Of a stretch of 64,000 nt of DNA, positions 16,835-25,689 are shown one piece after another. The DNA is taken from assembly GCA_017939025.1 (NCBI GenBank), contig JAGBAI010000071.1, forward strand, positions 1 to 64,000, given 5' to 3'. This DNA comes from Oscillospiraceae bacterium. GTDB lineage: Bacteria; Bacillota_A; Clostridia; Oscillospirales; Oscillospiraceae. Below the pieces are notes generated by a model. It was not told the DNA's origin. It worked only from the letters and a program-made list of their open reading frames with translations, and searched no databases. The first letter of the stretch is position 1, and every line of letters starts with the position of its first letter. Position numbers and translations under genes: made by a program.

Positions 16835-17863
16835 ATGAAGATCATTCTCGATGCAATGGGCGGCGATTTTGCTCCGGAAGCTCCCGTAATGGGTGCTATC
16901 GATGCAGCCAAAGCTTACGGTGCCCAGATTGTGCTGGTGGGCCGGGGTAACGAGATCCTGGAAGTATTGGAGAAGAACAATATTGAGAATTTGCCGGAAA
17001 ATATTGAAATCGCCCATGCAGATGACGTGGTGGATATGCACGACGATCCTGCCAAGGTGATTCACAGACGGAAGAATTCCTCTATGGTTATCGGTCTGCG
17101 GATGCTGGCCGAAGGGAAGGGCGATGCCTTTGTTTCCGCCGGCTCCACCGGTGCGCTGCTTACCGGCGCTACTCTGATCGTCAAGCGTGTTAAGGGCATC
17201 CGTCGTGCCGCCATGGCACCCTCCATGCCCACCAAGGCAGGCGGTAAGGTCATTATCTGTGACTGCGGCGCCAATGCCGAGTGTACACCGGAATTTCTGC
17301 TGCAGTTTGGCCTGGTTGGCTCTGCTTACGCAAAAAATGTTTACGGCGTGGAAAATCCCCGGATCGGTCTGCTGAACATCGGCACCGAGGACTCCAAGGG
17401 TACCCAGTTGCAGAAGGATGCCTATGCTTTGCTGACGGATGCGAAGGAAAAGGGCCTCATTAACTTCGTTGGCAATGTGGAAGCCCGAGCTGTGCCTCTG
17501 GGCGAGGTGGACGTGGTGGTCTGCGACGGTTTCAGCGGCAACGTGATGATCAAGACCATTGAAGGCACTGCCATGTTCATGGGCAGCATGCTCAAGCGGA
17601 TGTTTAAGAAGAACCTGGGCAGCAAGATCGGCTATCTGCTGTGCAAGTCCGGTGTCAGCGATATGATGAAGCTGATGGACTCCCGGGAAATCGGCGGTAC
17701 CCAGTTCTTAGGAATCAAGCAGCCAGTCATCAAGTGCCACGGCAACTCTGACCGTCTGGCTTTCCGCAACGGCATCAAGCAGGCCATGGTGGCGGCAGAA
17801 AGCAACTTTACAGAGCAGCTGGAGAAGGATCTGGCGGTTCTGAAGGAGCGTGCAGGGGAATGA
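16835..17863 (+). CDS. plsX: Phosphate acyltransferase PlsX
   Basis: PlsX turns acyl-ACP into acyl-phosphate, the first step of phospholipid synthesis in the PlsX/PlsY route. The 342 residues start MKIILDAMGGDFAPEAPV, the standard family start, and contain FVSAGSTGALL and NIGTEDSKGT. An in-frame frame extension upstream (to 16763) overlaps trmFO and has no homology-like content; GAGGTG lies before the ATG at 16835. The stop codon overlaps the rnc start (ATGA). The fabD, fabG and acpP genes that often follow plsX are absent here. Confidence 0.95.
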   Translation: MKIILDAMGGDFAPEAPVMGAIDAAKAYGAQIVLVGRGNEILEVLEKNNIENLPENIEIAHADDVVDMHDDPAKVIHRRKNSSMVIGLRMLAEGKGDAFVSAGSTGALLTGATLIVKRVKGIRRAAMAPSMPTKAGGKVIICDCGANAECTPEFLLQFGLVGSAYAKNVYGVENPRIGLLNIGTEDSKGTQLQKDAYALLTDAKEKGLINFVGNVEARAVPLGEVDVVVCDGFSGNVMIKTIEGTAMFMGSMLKRMFKKNLGSKIGYLLCKSGVSDMMKLMDSREIGGTQFLGIKQPVIKCHGNSDRLAFRNGIKQAMVAAESNFTEQLEKDLAVLKERAGE

Positions 17864-18546
17864 TCAAGGATTTGGAGACTGCCATTGGCTACCATTTTAA
17901 GAATATTCAGCTGCTGCAAAACGCGCTGACCCATTCCTCCTATGCCAACGAGCGATGGCACAACAGCCTGCTCAGCAACGAGCGGCTGGAGTTTCTGGGA
18001 GACAGTGTGCTGGGTATGCTGGTGGCAGAGTATCTGTATAAAACCTTCCCCAACCGTCCGGAGGGAGAACTGACCCGGATGCGGGCAGATATGGTCTGCG
18101 AGCAGACTCTGGCGGCGGCAGCCAACCGCATCGGGATCGGAGACCATCTGCTGCTGGGCCATGGTGAAGAACAGGGCGGCGGCAGAAAGCGCAATTCCAT
18201 TCTGGCTGATGCCATGGAGTCTGTCATTGCCGCCTGTTTCCTGGACGGCGGCATCGAAGCGGCCCTGAAGGTGGTGCAGAAGTTCATTCTGGTGGAAGTG
18301 CCTGTTAAGAAGATGCACAATGTGGACTATAAGACCCAGCTGCAGGAGCTGGTGCAGCAGAAGAAGAATCAGGTGCTGAGCTACACTCTTGTGGGTCAGT
18401 CCGGTCCCGACCATGATAAGCAGTTTGATGTGGAGGTTACCTTGAACGGAACCGTCGTGGGACAGGGCAGCGGCAGCAGCAAAAAACGGGCCGAGCAGGA
18501 TTCTGCCCGGGCGGCCATTGAAAAACTGTTTCCGGGAAAAATCTGA
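17860..18546 (+). CDS. rnc: Ribonuclease III
   Basis: RNase III cuts double-stranded RNA in rRNA and mRNA processing. The 228 residues have the signature NERLEFLGDSVL with acidic residues Glu41, Glu44 and Asp48. The second metal pair lies in LADAMESV (Asp117, Glu120). A C-terminal double-stranded RNA-binding domain runs from about 158 to 226. It is translationally coupled to plsX. A terminator follows. In most Firmicutes smc is next, but here it lies 38.8 kb downstream. Confidence 0.96.
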   Translation: MIKDLETAIGYHFKNIQLLQNALTHSSYANERWHNSLLSNERLEFLGDSVLGMLVAEYLYKTFPNRPEGELTRMRADMVCEQTLAAAANRIGIGDHLLLGHGEEQGGGRKRNSILADAMESVIAACFLDGGIEAALKVVQKFILVEVPVKKMHNVDYKTQLQELVQQKKNQVLSYTLVGQSGPDHDKQFDVEVTLNGTVVGQGSGSSKKRAEQDSARAAIEKLFPGKI

Positions 18547-18552
18547 AACAAG

Positions 18553-18590
18553 TCACTGCGGATCGGAAATCGGGCCGCAGTGATTTCTTT
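18553..18590 (+). terminator. Terminator after rnc
   Basis: A 9-bp stem TCACTGCGG/CCGCAGTGA (18553-18561 with 18575-18583) is followed by TTTCTTT. It closes the dprA-to-rnc run of genes. Confidence 0.75.
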
Positions 18591-18626
18591 GCGTCTTTAC
18601 CAAAATCACCTCATTTTGACCGATTG

Positions 18627-18655
18627 TTGACAAAAGGACAAAAATAAGGTAAAAT
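18627..18655 (+). promoter_or_regulatory. Strong promoter of the NahK-like kinase
   Basis: Consensus TTGACA (18627-18632), a 17-base spacer and TAAAAT (18650-18655), 50 bases before the ATG at 18705. Confidence 0.85.
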
Positions 18656-18704
18656 AAAAAAGATGAGCATAGTATCATTCAAAATAACAGAGAGGAGAAG
18701 AGCC

Positions 18705-19799
18705 ATGGATCTTCATGATAAGCTGCTGGAAATCAGCAGACTCTTCCGAATCGAATACGATTATTTGGGTTACGAGACCATTCAGATGGGCAACGTGAAC
18801 CGTACCTATAAAGTCAACTTTATGCTGCCCGAGGGAAAGCCCAAGTCTTTCCTGGTGCAGAATGTCAATACTTACGCTTTCCGCAATCCTGTAGGCCTGA
18901 TGGATAATATCGACAAGGTCACAGAGTTTATCCGTGCAAAAAAGCCCGGTCAGCTGGCGCTGCATTTCCACCACACTGCTGACCGTAAGACCTATGTGGA
19001 GGATGGCAGCAACTTCTGGCGGATGACCAATTATGTGCCATCTGTTACCTTCAACACCGTTACCGACCTGCAGATCATCCGGGATGCGGGCAAGGCCTTT
19101 GGTGAGTTCCAGATGGATCTGGAGGACTTTGATATTTCTGAACTGATCGAGACCATTCCCGGTTTCCACAATACCCGTCAGCGTTATGAGACGCTGAAAA
19201 AATCCGTTGCGGAAAATAAGGCCGGCCGTGCCGCTGAGGTGCAGGAGGAAATCGATTTCCTCCTGAGCGTTGAGGATCTGGCCTGCAGGCTGACGGATCT
19301 TCAGCAGGAGGGGAAACTCCCTCTGCGCGTTACCCACAACGATACCAAGATCAACAATGTGCTTTTCCACCCCGAGACCTGCAATCCTATGATCGTCATT
19401 GACCTGGATACGGTCATGCCCGGCCTTATGGGTCACGATTTTGGCGATGCCATTCGCTTTGCTGCCAACTATACCGAGGAGGACAGTCGGGAGCTGGATA
19501 AGGTTGGTGTCAATATGGAGATTTTCCAGGCTTTCACGGAAGGTTTCATGTCCATGACTGCCAAGACTATGACAGAAACGGAAGTGGAGACTCTGGCACT
19601 GAGCAGTTTCGTACTGACTGCAGAGCTGGCTACCCGGTTCCTGGCAGACTATCTGGACGGTGACCTGTATTTCAAGATCAACGCTCCGGACCATAATCTG
19701 GTGCGTACCCGCTGCCAGATCGCTTTGGCAAAGGATATGCTGAAGAAGATGGATCAGATGGAGGCTGTAGTTCGCCAGTGTGCCGCCGCAGCAAAATAA
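18705..19799 (+). CDS. Sugar kinase of the aminoglycoside-phosphotransferase fold, NahK-like
   Basis: The 364 residues resemble N-acetylhexosamine 1-kinases, which phosphorylate GlcNAc or GalNAc at the anomeric carbon for entry into UDP-HexNAc pools. Seen features are GNVNRTYKV (nucleotide loop region), the catalytic loop VTHNDTKINNVLF (HxDxxxxN-like) and the metal motif VIDLDTVMPG followed by HDFGDAIRF. IPGFHNT in mid-sequence also fits NahK. GAGGAG lies seven bases before the ATG at 18705; an in-frame ATG at 18663 falls at the transcription start. It has its own promoter and terminator. A role in feeding UDP-GlcNAc/GalNAc to the polysaccharide genes just downstream is inference. Confidence 0.72.
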   Translation: MDLHDKLLEISRLFRIEYDYLGYETIQMGNVNRTYKVNFMLPEGKPKSFLVQNVNTYAFRNPVGLMDNIDKVTEFIRAKKPGQLALHFHHTADRKTYVEDGSNFWRMTNYVPSVTFNTVTDLQIIRDAGKAFGEFQMDLEDFDISELIETIPGFHNTRQRYETLKKSVAENKAGRAAEVQEEIDFLLSVEDLACRLTDLQQEGKLPLRVTHNDTKINNVLFHPETCNPMIVIDLDTVMPGLMGHDFGDAIRFAANYTEEDSRELDKVGVNMEIFQAFTEGFMSMTAKTMTETEVETLALSSFVLTAELATRFLADYLDGDLYFKINAPDHNLVRTRCQIALAKDMLKKMDQMEAVVRQCAAAAK

Positions 19800-19802
19800 G
19801 AA

Positions 19803-19838
19803 AAAATGTGCCTACAGCTTTCGCTGTGGGCACATTTT
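19803..19838 (+). terminator. Terminator after the NahK-like gene
   Basis: A 16-bp stem with one G-T pair (AAAATGTGCCTACAGC with GCTGTGGGCACATTTT) around a 4-base loop, three bases after the stop codon. Confidence 0.85.
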
Positions 19839-19861
19839 GCGTTACATGGGGAAACTTCTGC

Positions 19862-19890
19862 TTGCTGTAGCCGACATATTATGTTATAAT
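19862..19890 (+). promoter_or_regulatory. Promoter of polysaccharide block A
   Basis: TTGCTG (19862-19867), a 17-base spacer and TATAAT (19885-19890). The leader to the ATG at 19974 is about 76 bases, AT-rich, and shows no strong hairpin by eye. Confidence 0.8.
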
Positions 19891-19973
19891 AAAACGAACT
19901 ATGCAGACAATAGGACTGTGACAGTGATCTTTTCTTTGATACAAAACGATAATAGAATTAGGGTGTGAAAATA

Positions 19974-21851
19974 ATGGGATTCAAAAAGCCATCCGGGCAT
20001 AATCCTTCTTCTTTTTATAAAGCCGTTCTGATCATGCTGCTGGATGTGCTGGCAACGATGGCCTCCTTCTTTTTGGGCATGTGGTTTCGGTATGATTTTG
20101 CTTTCCAGGAGATTCGTGTTGACCATATCAACGGCTACCTTTCTGCCATTGGCCCCTGGTGTGCGATTACCATTCTGGTGTTCCTGGTATTCCGGCTGTA
20201 TAGCAGTATCTGGGCCTTTGTCAGTACGTCGGAGGTATTCCGGATCATTGGTGCCTATATTGTACTGGCAATCATTGGTGTTGGATTGTTCCATTTTGAT
20301 GGTAATGTCATGCCCCGTTCCAGTATGGTTATGGGTTACATGATCAGCTTTGTATGTACCGTGGGCATCCGTTTTGCCTACCGCCTCTGGCGGACAGCGT
20401 TGCGGAAGCTCAGTCACATGACCCATGCTTCCGGTGTCAAGAATGTCATGCTCATCGGAGCCGGCGATGCTGGCCGGGCACTGGCGATGGAATTTACAAA
20501 CAGTGATTATGTCCGGGATCATCTGGCATGTGTCATTGACGATAATCCCGTGAAGATCAACAAGTACCTGTGCGGGGCACCCATTGTGGGAAACCGCTAT
20601 GATATCCCCAATATGGTAAAGCAGTACAAGGTGGACAAGATCATTTTTGCCATCCCCAGCTGCACAGCCCGGGTTCGGAAAGAGATTCTGGATATCTGCA
20701 CTACCACCGGCTGTGAGGTGCAGATGCTGCCCGGTATTTTCCAGATGGTCAACGGCGATGTCAGCGTCAGCAAGCTGCGTAATGTGGATCCTCAGGATCT
20801 GCTTGGCCGGGATCCCATCAAAGTCAATCTGGAAGAGATCTTCGACTACATTAACGGAAAGACCGTCATGGTCACCGGCGGCGGCGGCAGCATCGGCAGC
20901 GAGCTGTGCCGTCAGATTGCCAGTGCCAAGCCGGAACAGCTGATCATTTTTGAGATCTACGAAAACAATGCCTACGATATCCAGATGGAGCTGCGCCGGA
21001 CTTATCCGGAGCTGAACCTGCAGGTGCTGATCGGCTCCGTCCGCAATACAAACCGGGTCGATTATGTGGTGGGCAAGTATAAGCCTGACCTCATTTTCCA
21101 TGCCGCTGCCCATAAGCATGTGCCGCTGATGGAGGATAGCCCCAACGAGGCCATCAAGAATAATGTTTTTGGCACCTACAAAATGGCAAAGGCTGCCGCC
21201 AAATATGGCGTCAAGCGTTTTGTGCTGATCTCTACGGACAAAGCGGTCAATCCTACCAACATCATGGGCGCGTCCAAACGGCTGTGCGAGATGGTTGTGC
21301 AGATGATGAACCGGGAGGCAAAGACAGAATTTGTGGCAGTGCGTTTTGGCAATGTGCTGGGCAGCAACGGCAGTGTCATTCCGCTGTTCAAAAAGCAGAT
21401 TGAGGCCGGCGGCCCGGTGACTGTTACCCACCCGGATATTATCCGCTATTTCATGACCATTCCTGAGGCAGTCAGTCTGGTGCTTCAGGCAGGCTACTAT
21501 GCCCGGGGCGGTGAAATCTTTATTCTGGATATGGGCGAACCGGTCAAAATCGATGATATGGCCCGGAACATGATCCGCCTCAGTGGATATGAGCCGGATG
21601 TGGATATCAAGGTGGTCTACACGGGTCTGCGGCCCGGTGAAAAGCTGTACGAAGAGCTGCTGATGAAGGAAGAGGGAATGCAGGAAACTGCAAATAAGCT
21701 GATCCACATCGGTAAGCCCATTGAAATGGATGATGACAAATTCCGGGAACAGTTGCGGCGTCTGGACGAAGCCAGCCGCAGTGAGGTCGGCAACATGAAG
21801 GATATTGTTGCGGAAATCGTACCGACATATAAGAGAAAAGTGGAAGTTTGA
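19974..21851 (+). CDS. Membrane UDP-GlcNAc 4,6-dehydratase (CapD/PglF/WbpM-like)
   Basis: This enzyme converts UDP-GlcNAc to UDP-4-keto-6-deoxy-GlcNAc, the entry to QuiNAc, FucNAc or bacillosamine-type sugars. The 625 residues have four N-terminal membrane helices (about 15-130) and a first Rossmann domain with LIGAGDAGRAL. The SDR catalytic domain begins TGGGGSIGSE (about 301-310). Its catalytic segment is STDKAVNPTNIMGASK (420-435), with Met in place of the SDR tyrosine, as usual in this family. I start at the ATG 19974; the GTG at 19965 lies on the ribosome site. As the first gene of block A, it stands with a phosphoglycosyl transferase and a reductase. Confidence 0.9.
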   Translation: MGFKKPSGHNPSSFYKAVLIMLLDVLATMASFFLGMWFRYDFAFQEIRVDHINGYLSAIGPWCAITILVFLVFRLYSSIWAFVSTSEVFRIIGAYIVLAIIGVGLFHFDGNVMPRSSMVMGYMISFVCTVGIRFAYRLWRTALRKLSHMTHASGVKNVMLIGAGDAGRALAMEFTNSDYVRDHLACVIDDNPVKINKYLCGAPIVGNRYDIPNMVKQYKVDKIIFAIPSCTARVRKEILDICTTTGCEVQMLPGIFQMVNGDVSVSKLRNVDPQDLLGRDPIKVNLEEIFDYINGKTVMVTGGGGSIGSELCRQIASAKPEQLIIFEIYENNAYDIQMELRRTYPELNLQVLIGSVRNTNRVDYVVGKYKPDLIFHAAAHKHVPLMEDSPNEAIKNNVFGTYKMAKAAAKYGVKRFVLISTDKAVNPTNIMGASKRLCEMVVQMMNREAKTEFVAVRFGNVLGSNGSVIPLFKKQIEAGGPVTVTHPDIIRYFMTIPEAVSLVLQAGYYARGGEIFILDMGEPVKIDDMARNMIRLSGYEPDVDIKVVYTGLRPGEKLYEELLMKEEGMQETANKLIHIGKPIEMDDDKFREQLRRLDEASRSEVGNMKDIVAEIVPTYKRKVEV

Positions 21852-21870
21852 TAGAAAAGAGGAGAATTTC

Positions 21871-22488
21871 ATGTATCGGAAATTTGGAAAGAGGCTGGTG
21901 GATATTCTGCTGTCCGGATGCGGAATTGTGGTACTGGCTCCGGTATATCTGCTGCTGGCCGTTGCCATTAAGATCGATGATCCCGGTCCGGTGTTTTTCC
22001 GGCAGAAGCGGGTGGGCATCCATAAGACCCATTTCCAGATCCTGAAATTCCGTACCATGAAGATGGAGACACCCCGGGATGTACCGACCCATCTGCTGGA
22101 GAACCCCGAGCAGTATATAACCCGGGTAGGCAGGATCCTGCGCAAGCTTTCCCTGGACGAGCTGCCCCAGATCTTCCAGATCTTTACCGGCGAAATGTCC
22201 ATTATCGGTCCCCGGCCTGCCCTGTGGAACCAGTTCGACCTGATCGAAGAACGGGATAAATACGGTGCCAACGATGTGCGCCCCGGCCTTACCGGCTGGG
22301 CACAGATCAATGGCCGGGACGAGCTGCCTATTGATGTGAAGGCAAGGTTTGACGGCGAATATGTGCAGAAACTGAGCTTTTTGTTTGACTGTAAGTGCTT
22401 CTTTGGCACCATTACTTCGGTGCTGAAGTCCGACGGTGTGGTAGAAGGCGGCACCGGACAGCTGGAGAAGGAGAAGAAGGATAAATGA
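21871..22488 (+). CDS. Initiating phosphoglycosyl transferase, small monotopic type
   Basis: This 205-residue enzyme should transfer a sugar-1-phosphate from a UDP-sugar to undecaprenyl phosphate, starting block A repeat-unit synthesis. It has one hydrophobic re-entrant helix (about residues 8-30) followed by the catalytic core: FFRQKRVG, FQILKFRTM, LSLDELPQIFQI and MSIIGPRPA, then RPGLTGWAQING. GAGGAG precedes the ATG at 21871. Its place between a 4,6-dehydratase and an SDR reductase suggests that the first sugar is a 6-deoxy-HexNAc such as QuiNAc or FucNAc; this is inference from context. Confidence 0.9.
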   Translation: MYRKFGKRLVDILLSGCGIVVLAPVYLLLAVAIKIDDPGPVFFRQKRVGIHKTHFQILKFRTMKMETPRDVPTHLLENPEQYITRVGRILRKLSLDELPQIFQIFTGEMSIIGPRPALWNQFDLIEERDKYGANDVRPGLTGWAQINGRDELPIDVKARFDGEYVQKLSFLFDCKCFFGTITSVLKSDGVVEGGTGQLEKEKKDK

Positions 22489-23357
22489 AGCACATTCTGA
22501 TCACCGGTGCGAACAGCTATGTTGGTACCAGTGTGGAATCTCATCTGAACCGGTGGCCGGAAGATTACCAGGTGGACACGCTGGATATGATTGGTGACGG
22601 CTGGCGGGAGAAACGTTTTTCAAGCTATGATGCGGTGCTGCATGTGGCGGGTATTGTCCATCAGCCTCAGAGCAAAGATGATCCTGCCCAGGCAGAGCTG
22701 TATGACCGGGTGAATCACCGGTTGGCAGTGGAAACGGCCCAAAAGGCAAAGGCGGAGGGCGTGAAGCAGTTCCTGTTTATGAGCTCCGCCAGTGTGTATG
22801 GGCTGACTGCTTCTGTTGGAAAAGAAATTATGATTACCGCAGATACGCCGTTGGTGCCTGTGGATAATTATGGTATCAGCAAGAAAAATGCCGAAGAATC
22901 TCTGAAGCTCCTGGCCGATGATAATTTTAAACTGGCCATTTTGCGCCCGCCTATGATCTATGGCAAGGGCTGTAAAGGTAACTATGTGACGCTGGCAAAA
23001 CTGGCAAAGAAATTGCCGGCATTCCCCTGGGTAAATAACCGCCGCTCCATGCTGTATATCGAGAATCTGGCAGAATTTATCCGGTTGCTGATCGATGATG
23101 TGGCTGAGGGCGTGTTCTGCCCCCAGAACGAAACGTATGTTAATACCAGTGATCTGGTGAATTTGATTGCCCACGCCAATGGAAAGGGGATCCTGCTGGT
23201 AAAGGGGTTTGGATGGATGCTGAAAGGAATGTCCCGTGTTACGAGCCTGGTGGACAAAGCATTTGGCAGCCTGTGTTATGATTATGAATTAAGCCGGTAT
23301 CCCCGTAATTACTGGCTGAAAAGCTTAAGTGAGTCTGTAGTAGAAACAGAGCAATGA
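22485..23357 (+). CDS. NAD-dependent epimerase/reductase of extended SDR type
   Basis: The 290 residues have the NAD-binding start ILITGANSYVG, the Ser of MSSASVYG (100-106) and the catalytic pair in YGISK (Tyr129, Lys133). The start overlaps the preceding transferase stop codon by four bases. The protein resembles WbpV/WreQ-like 4-ketoreductases, which reduce UDP-4-keto-6-deoxy-GlcNAc to UDP-QuiNAc or the D-FucNAc isomer. The upstream dehydratase would supply that substrate. A UDP-galactose-4-epimerase-like role cannot be excluded. Confidence 0.78.
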   Translation: MKHILITGANSYVGTSVESHLNRWPEDYQVDTLDMIGDGWREKRFSSYDAVLHVAGIVHQPQSKDDPAQAELYDRVNHRLAVETAQKAKAEGVKQFLFMSSASVYGLTASVGKEIMITADTPLVPVDNYGISKKNAEESLKLLADDNFKLAILRPPMIYGKGCKGNYVTLAKLAKKLPAFPWVNNRRSMLYIENLAEFIRLLIDDVAEGVFCPQNETYVNTSDLVNLIAHANGKGILLVKGFGWMLKGMSRVTSLVDKAFGSLCYDYELSRYPRNYWLKSLSESVVETEQ

Positions 23358-23375
23358 AAAAAGGAGGGAGAAAAG

Positions 23376-24587
23376 TTGAAAAAGAAAAAGGATATTCTGT
23401 TCCTCTGCCAATTTTTCTACCCCGAATATATCTCCTCCGCCCAGCTGCCCTATGACACGGTTCTGGCGTTGAAGGAGGCGGGCTTCCGTGTGGGAGCTCT
23501 GTGCGGCTATCCCCGGGAGTATTCCGAGGGGGGCGACATCCCGCTGCGGGAGAACGTGAATGGAATCGAAATTCACCGGCTGAAATATATCCAGACAGGC
23601 CGGGCGGGCTTTTTGGGCCGGATCGTGAATTATTTCTCTTTTACCCTGATGGTGCTGCTGCGTATTTTTGAAATGGCACAGTACCGGGCGGTGGTGGTGT
23701 ATTCCAATCCTCCGATTCTGCCCTGGATCGCTTCCTGGGCCAAGGTGCTGTTTGGTACCAGGCTTGTGTTTGTTTCTTATGACCTGTACCCGGAGGTGGC
23801 GACCGTAACGGGAACATTGGGAAGTGGGAATCCGATTTGCCGTCTGATGAACCATATCAACAAGTGTGTGTTCAAAAGGGCAGATGCCATCGTTGCCCTT
23901 TCTTCGGAAATGCGTGACTATATTGCAGAAAACCGGCCTGTGGATCGGGAGAAAATTGTTATCATCCCAAACTGGTTTGCGGATAAAGGCGTGCAGCCGG
24001 AAAACCGGGAGACAAACCGGTTCCGGGATGTGGTGCAGGATCGGTTTGTGGTGTCTTACTTTGGCAACATGGGCACGATGCAGGATATGCAGACGCTGCT
24101 GGAAGCGATCCGTATCTTAAAAAATGATGAAAAAACCTTCTTCCTCTTTGCAGGACACGGCAACAAGATGGAAAAGCTGAAAAAAATCGTGGAGGAAGAG
24201 GGTATTCATAATATTGCCATCCATGCCTTCCTTCATGGACAGGATTTTCAGGATGCCCTGACAATCAGTGACTGTGCTTTTGTGACGCTGGAAAAAGGTG
24301 GGACGGGACTGTGCGTTCCCAGCAAAACCTACAGCTACATGATGCAGGGTTTGCCTTTGCTGGCGGTGATGGACGAATGTGATATCGTCCGGGATATCGA
24401 ATCCGGTGCCGGAATGTGGGTACGCAACGGCGAAGGGGAAAAGCTGGCGGCTGCGATCAAACAGCTGCAGGATGATCCGGAAATGTGTGCGCAAATGCGC
24501 AGCACCTGCCGCCGCCTTTACATGGAAAACTACACTACGGAAATATGTACGAATAAATATGTGGCCTTGTTCCGGACACTTCTGTGA
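23376..24587 (+). CDS. GT4 glycosyltransferase, WbuB-like
   Basis: This is a 403-residue retaining GT-B enzyme. The N-terminal acceptor domain has FLCQFFYPEYISSAQL and YSNPPILPWI. The C-terminal donor domain has VVSYFGNMGTMQ and the late GGTGLCVPSKTYSYMMQGLPLLAVMDE region that holds the usual phosphate-binding acidic residues. It resembles WbuB, the L-FucNAc transferase of some enterobacterial O-antigen loci, and the CapE/F/G genes for UDP-L-FucNAc follow directly. It uses a TTG start with AGGAGGGA seven to eight bases upstream. Confidence 0.82.
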   Translation: MKKKKDILFLCQFFYPEYISSAQLPYDTVLALKEAGFRVGALCGYPREYSEGGDIPLRENVNGIEIHRLKYIQTGRAGFLGRIVNYFSFTLMVLLRIFEMAQYRAVVVYSNPPILPWIASWAKVLFGTRLVFVSYDLYPEVATVTGTLGSGNPICRLMNHINKCVFKRADAIVALSSEMRDYIAENRPVDREKIVIIPNWFADKGVQPENRETNRFRDVVQDRFVVSYFGNMGTMQDMQTLLEAIRILKNDEKTFFLFAGHGNKMEKLKKIVEEEGIHNIAIHAFLHGQDFQDALTISDCAFVTLEKGGTGLCVPSKTYSYMMQGLPLLAVMDECDIVRDIESGAGMWVRNGEGEKLAAAIKQLQDDPEMCAQMRSTCRRLYMENYTTEICTNKYVALFRTLL

Positions 24588-24611
24588 GGAACGGGGAAAG
24601 GAGTATGTAAT

Positions 24612-25655
24612 ATGAGCATTTTTGAAGGAAAGACACTGATGATCACCGGTGGTACCGGTTCCTTCGGTAACGCTGTTCTGAACCGTTTTCTGGATACGGA
24701 TATCAAAGAGATCCGTGTTTTTTCCCGTGATGAAAAGAAACAGGATGATATGCGTCATGAATTCCAGGCAAGACTGCCTGAGGCTGCCAATAAGATCAAG
24801 TTCTTTATTGGCGATGTCCGGGACATCGCCTCTGTCCGCAATGCCATGCACGGCGTAGATTATATTTTCCACGCAGCGGCTCTGAAGCAGGTGCCTTCCT
24901 GTGAGTTCTTCCCCATGGAGGCGGTGAAGACCAATGTCATCGGTACCGACAATGTGCTGACCGCTGCCATTGATGCCGGTGTCAAGACTGTCATCTGCCT
25001 GTCCACCGACAAGGCAGCCTATCCTGTCAATGCTATGGGCACCTCCAAGGCCATGATGGAAAAGGTCATCGTGGCAAAATCCCGTACCGTTTCCCCGGAG
25101 CAGACCAAAATCTGCTGCACCCGTTATGGCAATGTGATGTGTTCCCGCGGCAGCGTGATCCCTCTGTGGGTGGAGCAGATCAAGGCCGGCAATCCCATCA
25201 CCATCACAGAGCCTTCCATGACCCGGTTCATCATGAGTCTGGAAGAGGCTGTGGATCTGGTGCTGTTTGCATTTGAAAACGGTGTCAGTGGTGATATCCT
25301 GGTTCAGAAGGCTCCAGCCTGCACCATCGAGACTCTGGCAAAGGCCGTCACCGGCCTCTTTGCGCCGAACCATGAGATCAAAGTCATCGGCATCCGTCAT
25401 GGCGAAAAAATGTACGAGACGCTGCTGACCAACGAGGAATGTGCCAATGCCATTGACCTGGGTAACTTCTACCGTGTGCCCAGTGATAAGCGTGATTTAA
25501 ACTACGATAAGTATTTCAAGGTGGGCGACAAGGAGCGCAATGTGCTCACGGAGTTCAATTCCAGCAATACAGAGCTTCTGAATGTGGAGCAGGTGCAGGA
25601 AAAGCTGCTGAGCCTGGCTTACATCCGGGAAGAACTGGCTGCCTGGAAAAAATGA
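24612..25655 (+). CDS. capE: UDP-GlcNAc 4,6-dehydratase/5-epimerase CapE (FnlA, WbjB)
   Basis: First step of UDP-L-FucNAc synthesis: it dehydrates UDP-GlcNAc and inverts C5. The 347 residues start with KTLMITGGTGSFG, contain FHAAALKQVPSCEFFP, and have the catalytic stretch STDKAAYPVNAMGTSK with the Met-x3-Lys form of this family. NVMCSRGSVIPLW also fits. The next gene is CapF and, three genes further on, CapG, so the whole route is encoded. It is soluble, unlike the membrane dehydratase at the head of the block. Confidence 0.92.
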   Translation: MSIFEGKTLMITGGTGSFGNAVLNRFLDTDIKEIRVFSRDEKKQDDMRHEFQARLPEAANKIKFFIGDVRDIASVRNAMHGVDYIFHAAALKQVPSCEFFPMEAVKTNVIGTDNVLTAAIDAGVKTVICLSTDKAAYPVNAMGTSKAMMEKVIVAKSRTVSPEQTKICCTRYGNVMCSRGSVIPLWVEQIKAGNPITITEPSMTRFIMSLEEAVDLVLFAFENGVSGDILVQKAPACTIETLAKAVTGLFAPNHEIKVIGIRHGEKMYETLLTNEECANAIDLGNFYRVPSDKRDLNYDKYFKVGDKERNVLTEFNSSNTELLNVEQVQEKLLSLAYIREELAAWKK

Positions 25656-25689
25656 CAAACAGAATCTGGTTACAGGGAGGAATGGAAAC

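Noticed and set aside
19899..22544. An 881-codon open frame on the minus strand opposite the membrane dehydratase and small transferase
   Set aside because: It is the antisense shadow of two genes with clear family motifs; its translation is rich in His, Leu and Ile with no recognisable domain and no ribosome site.
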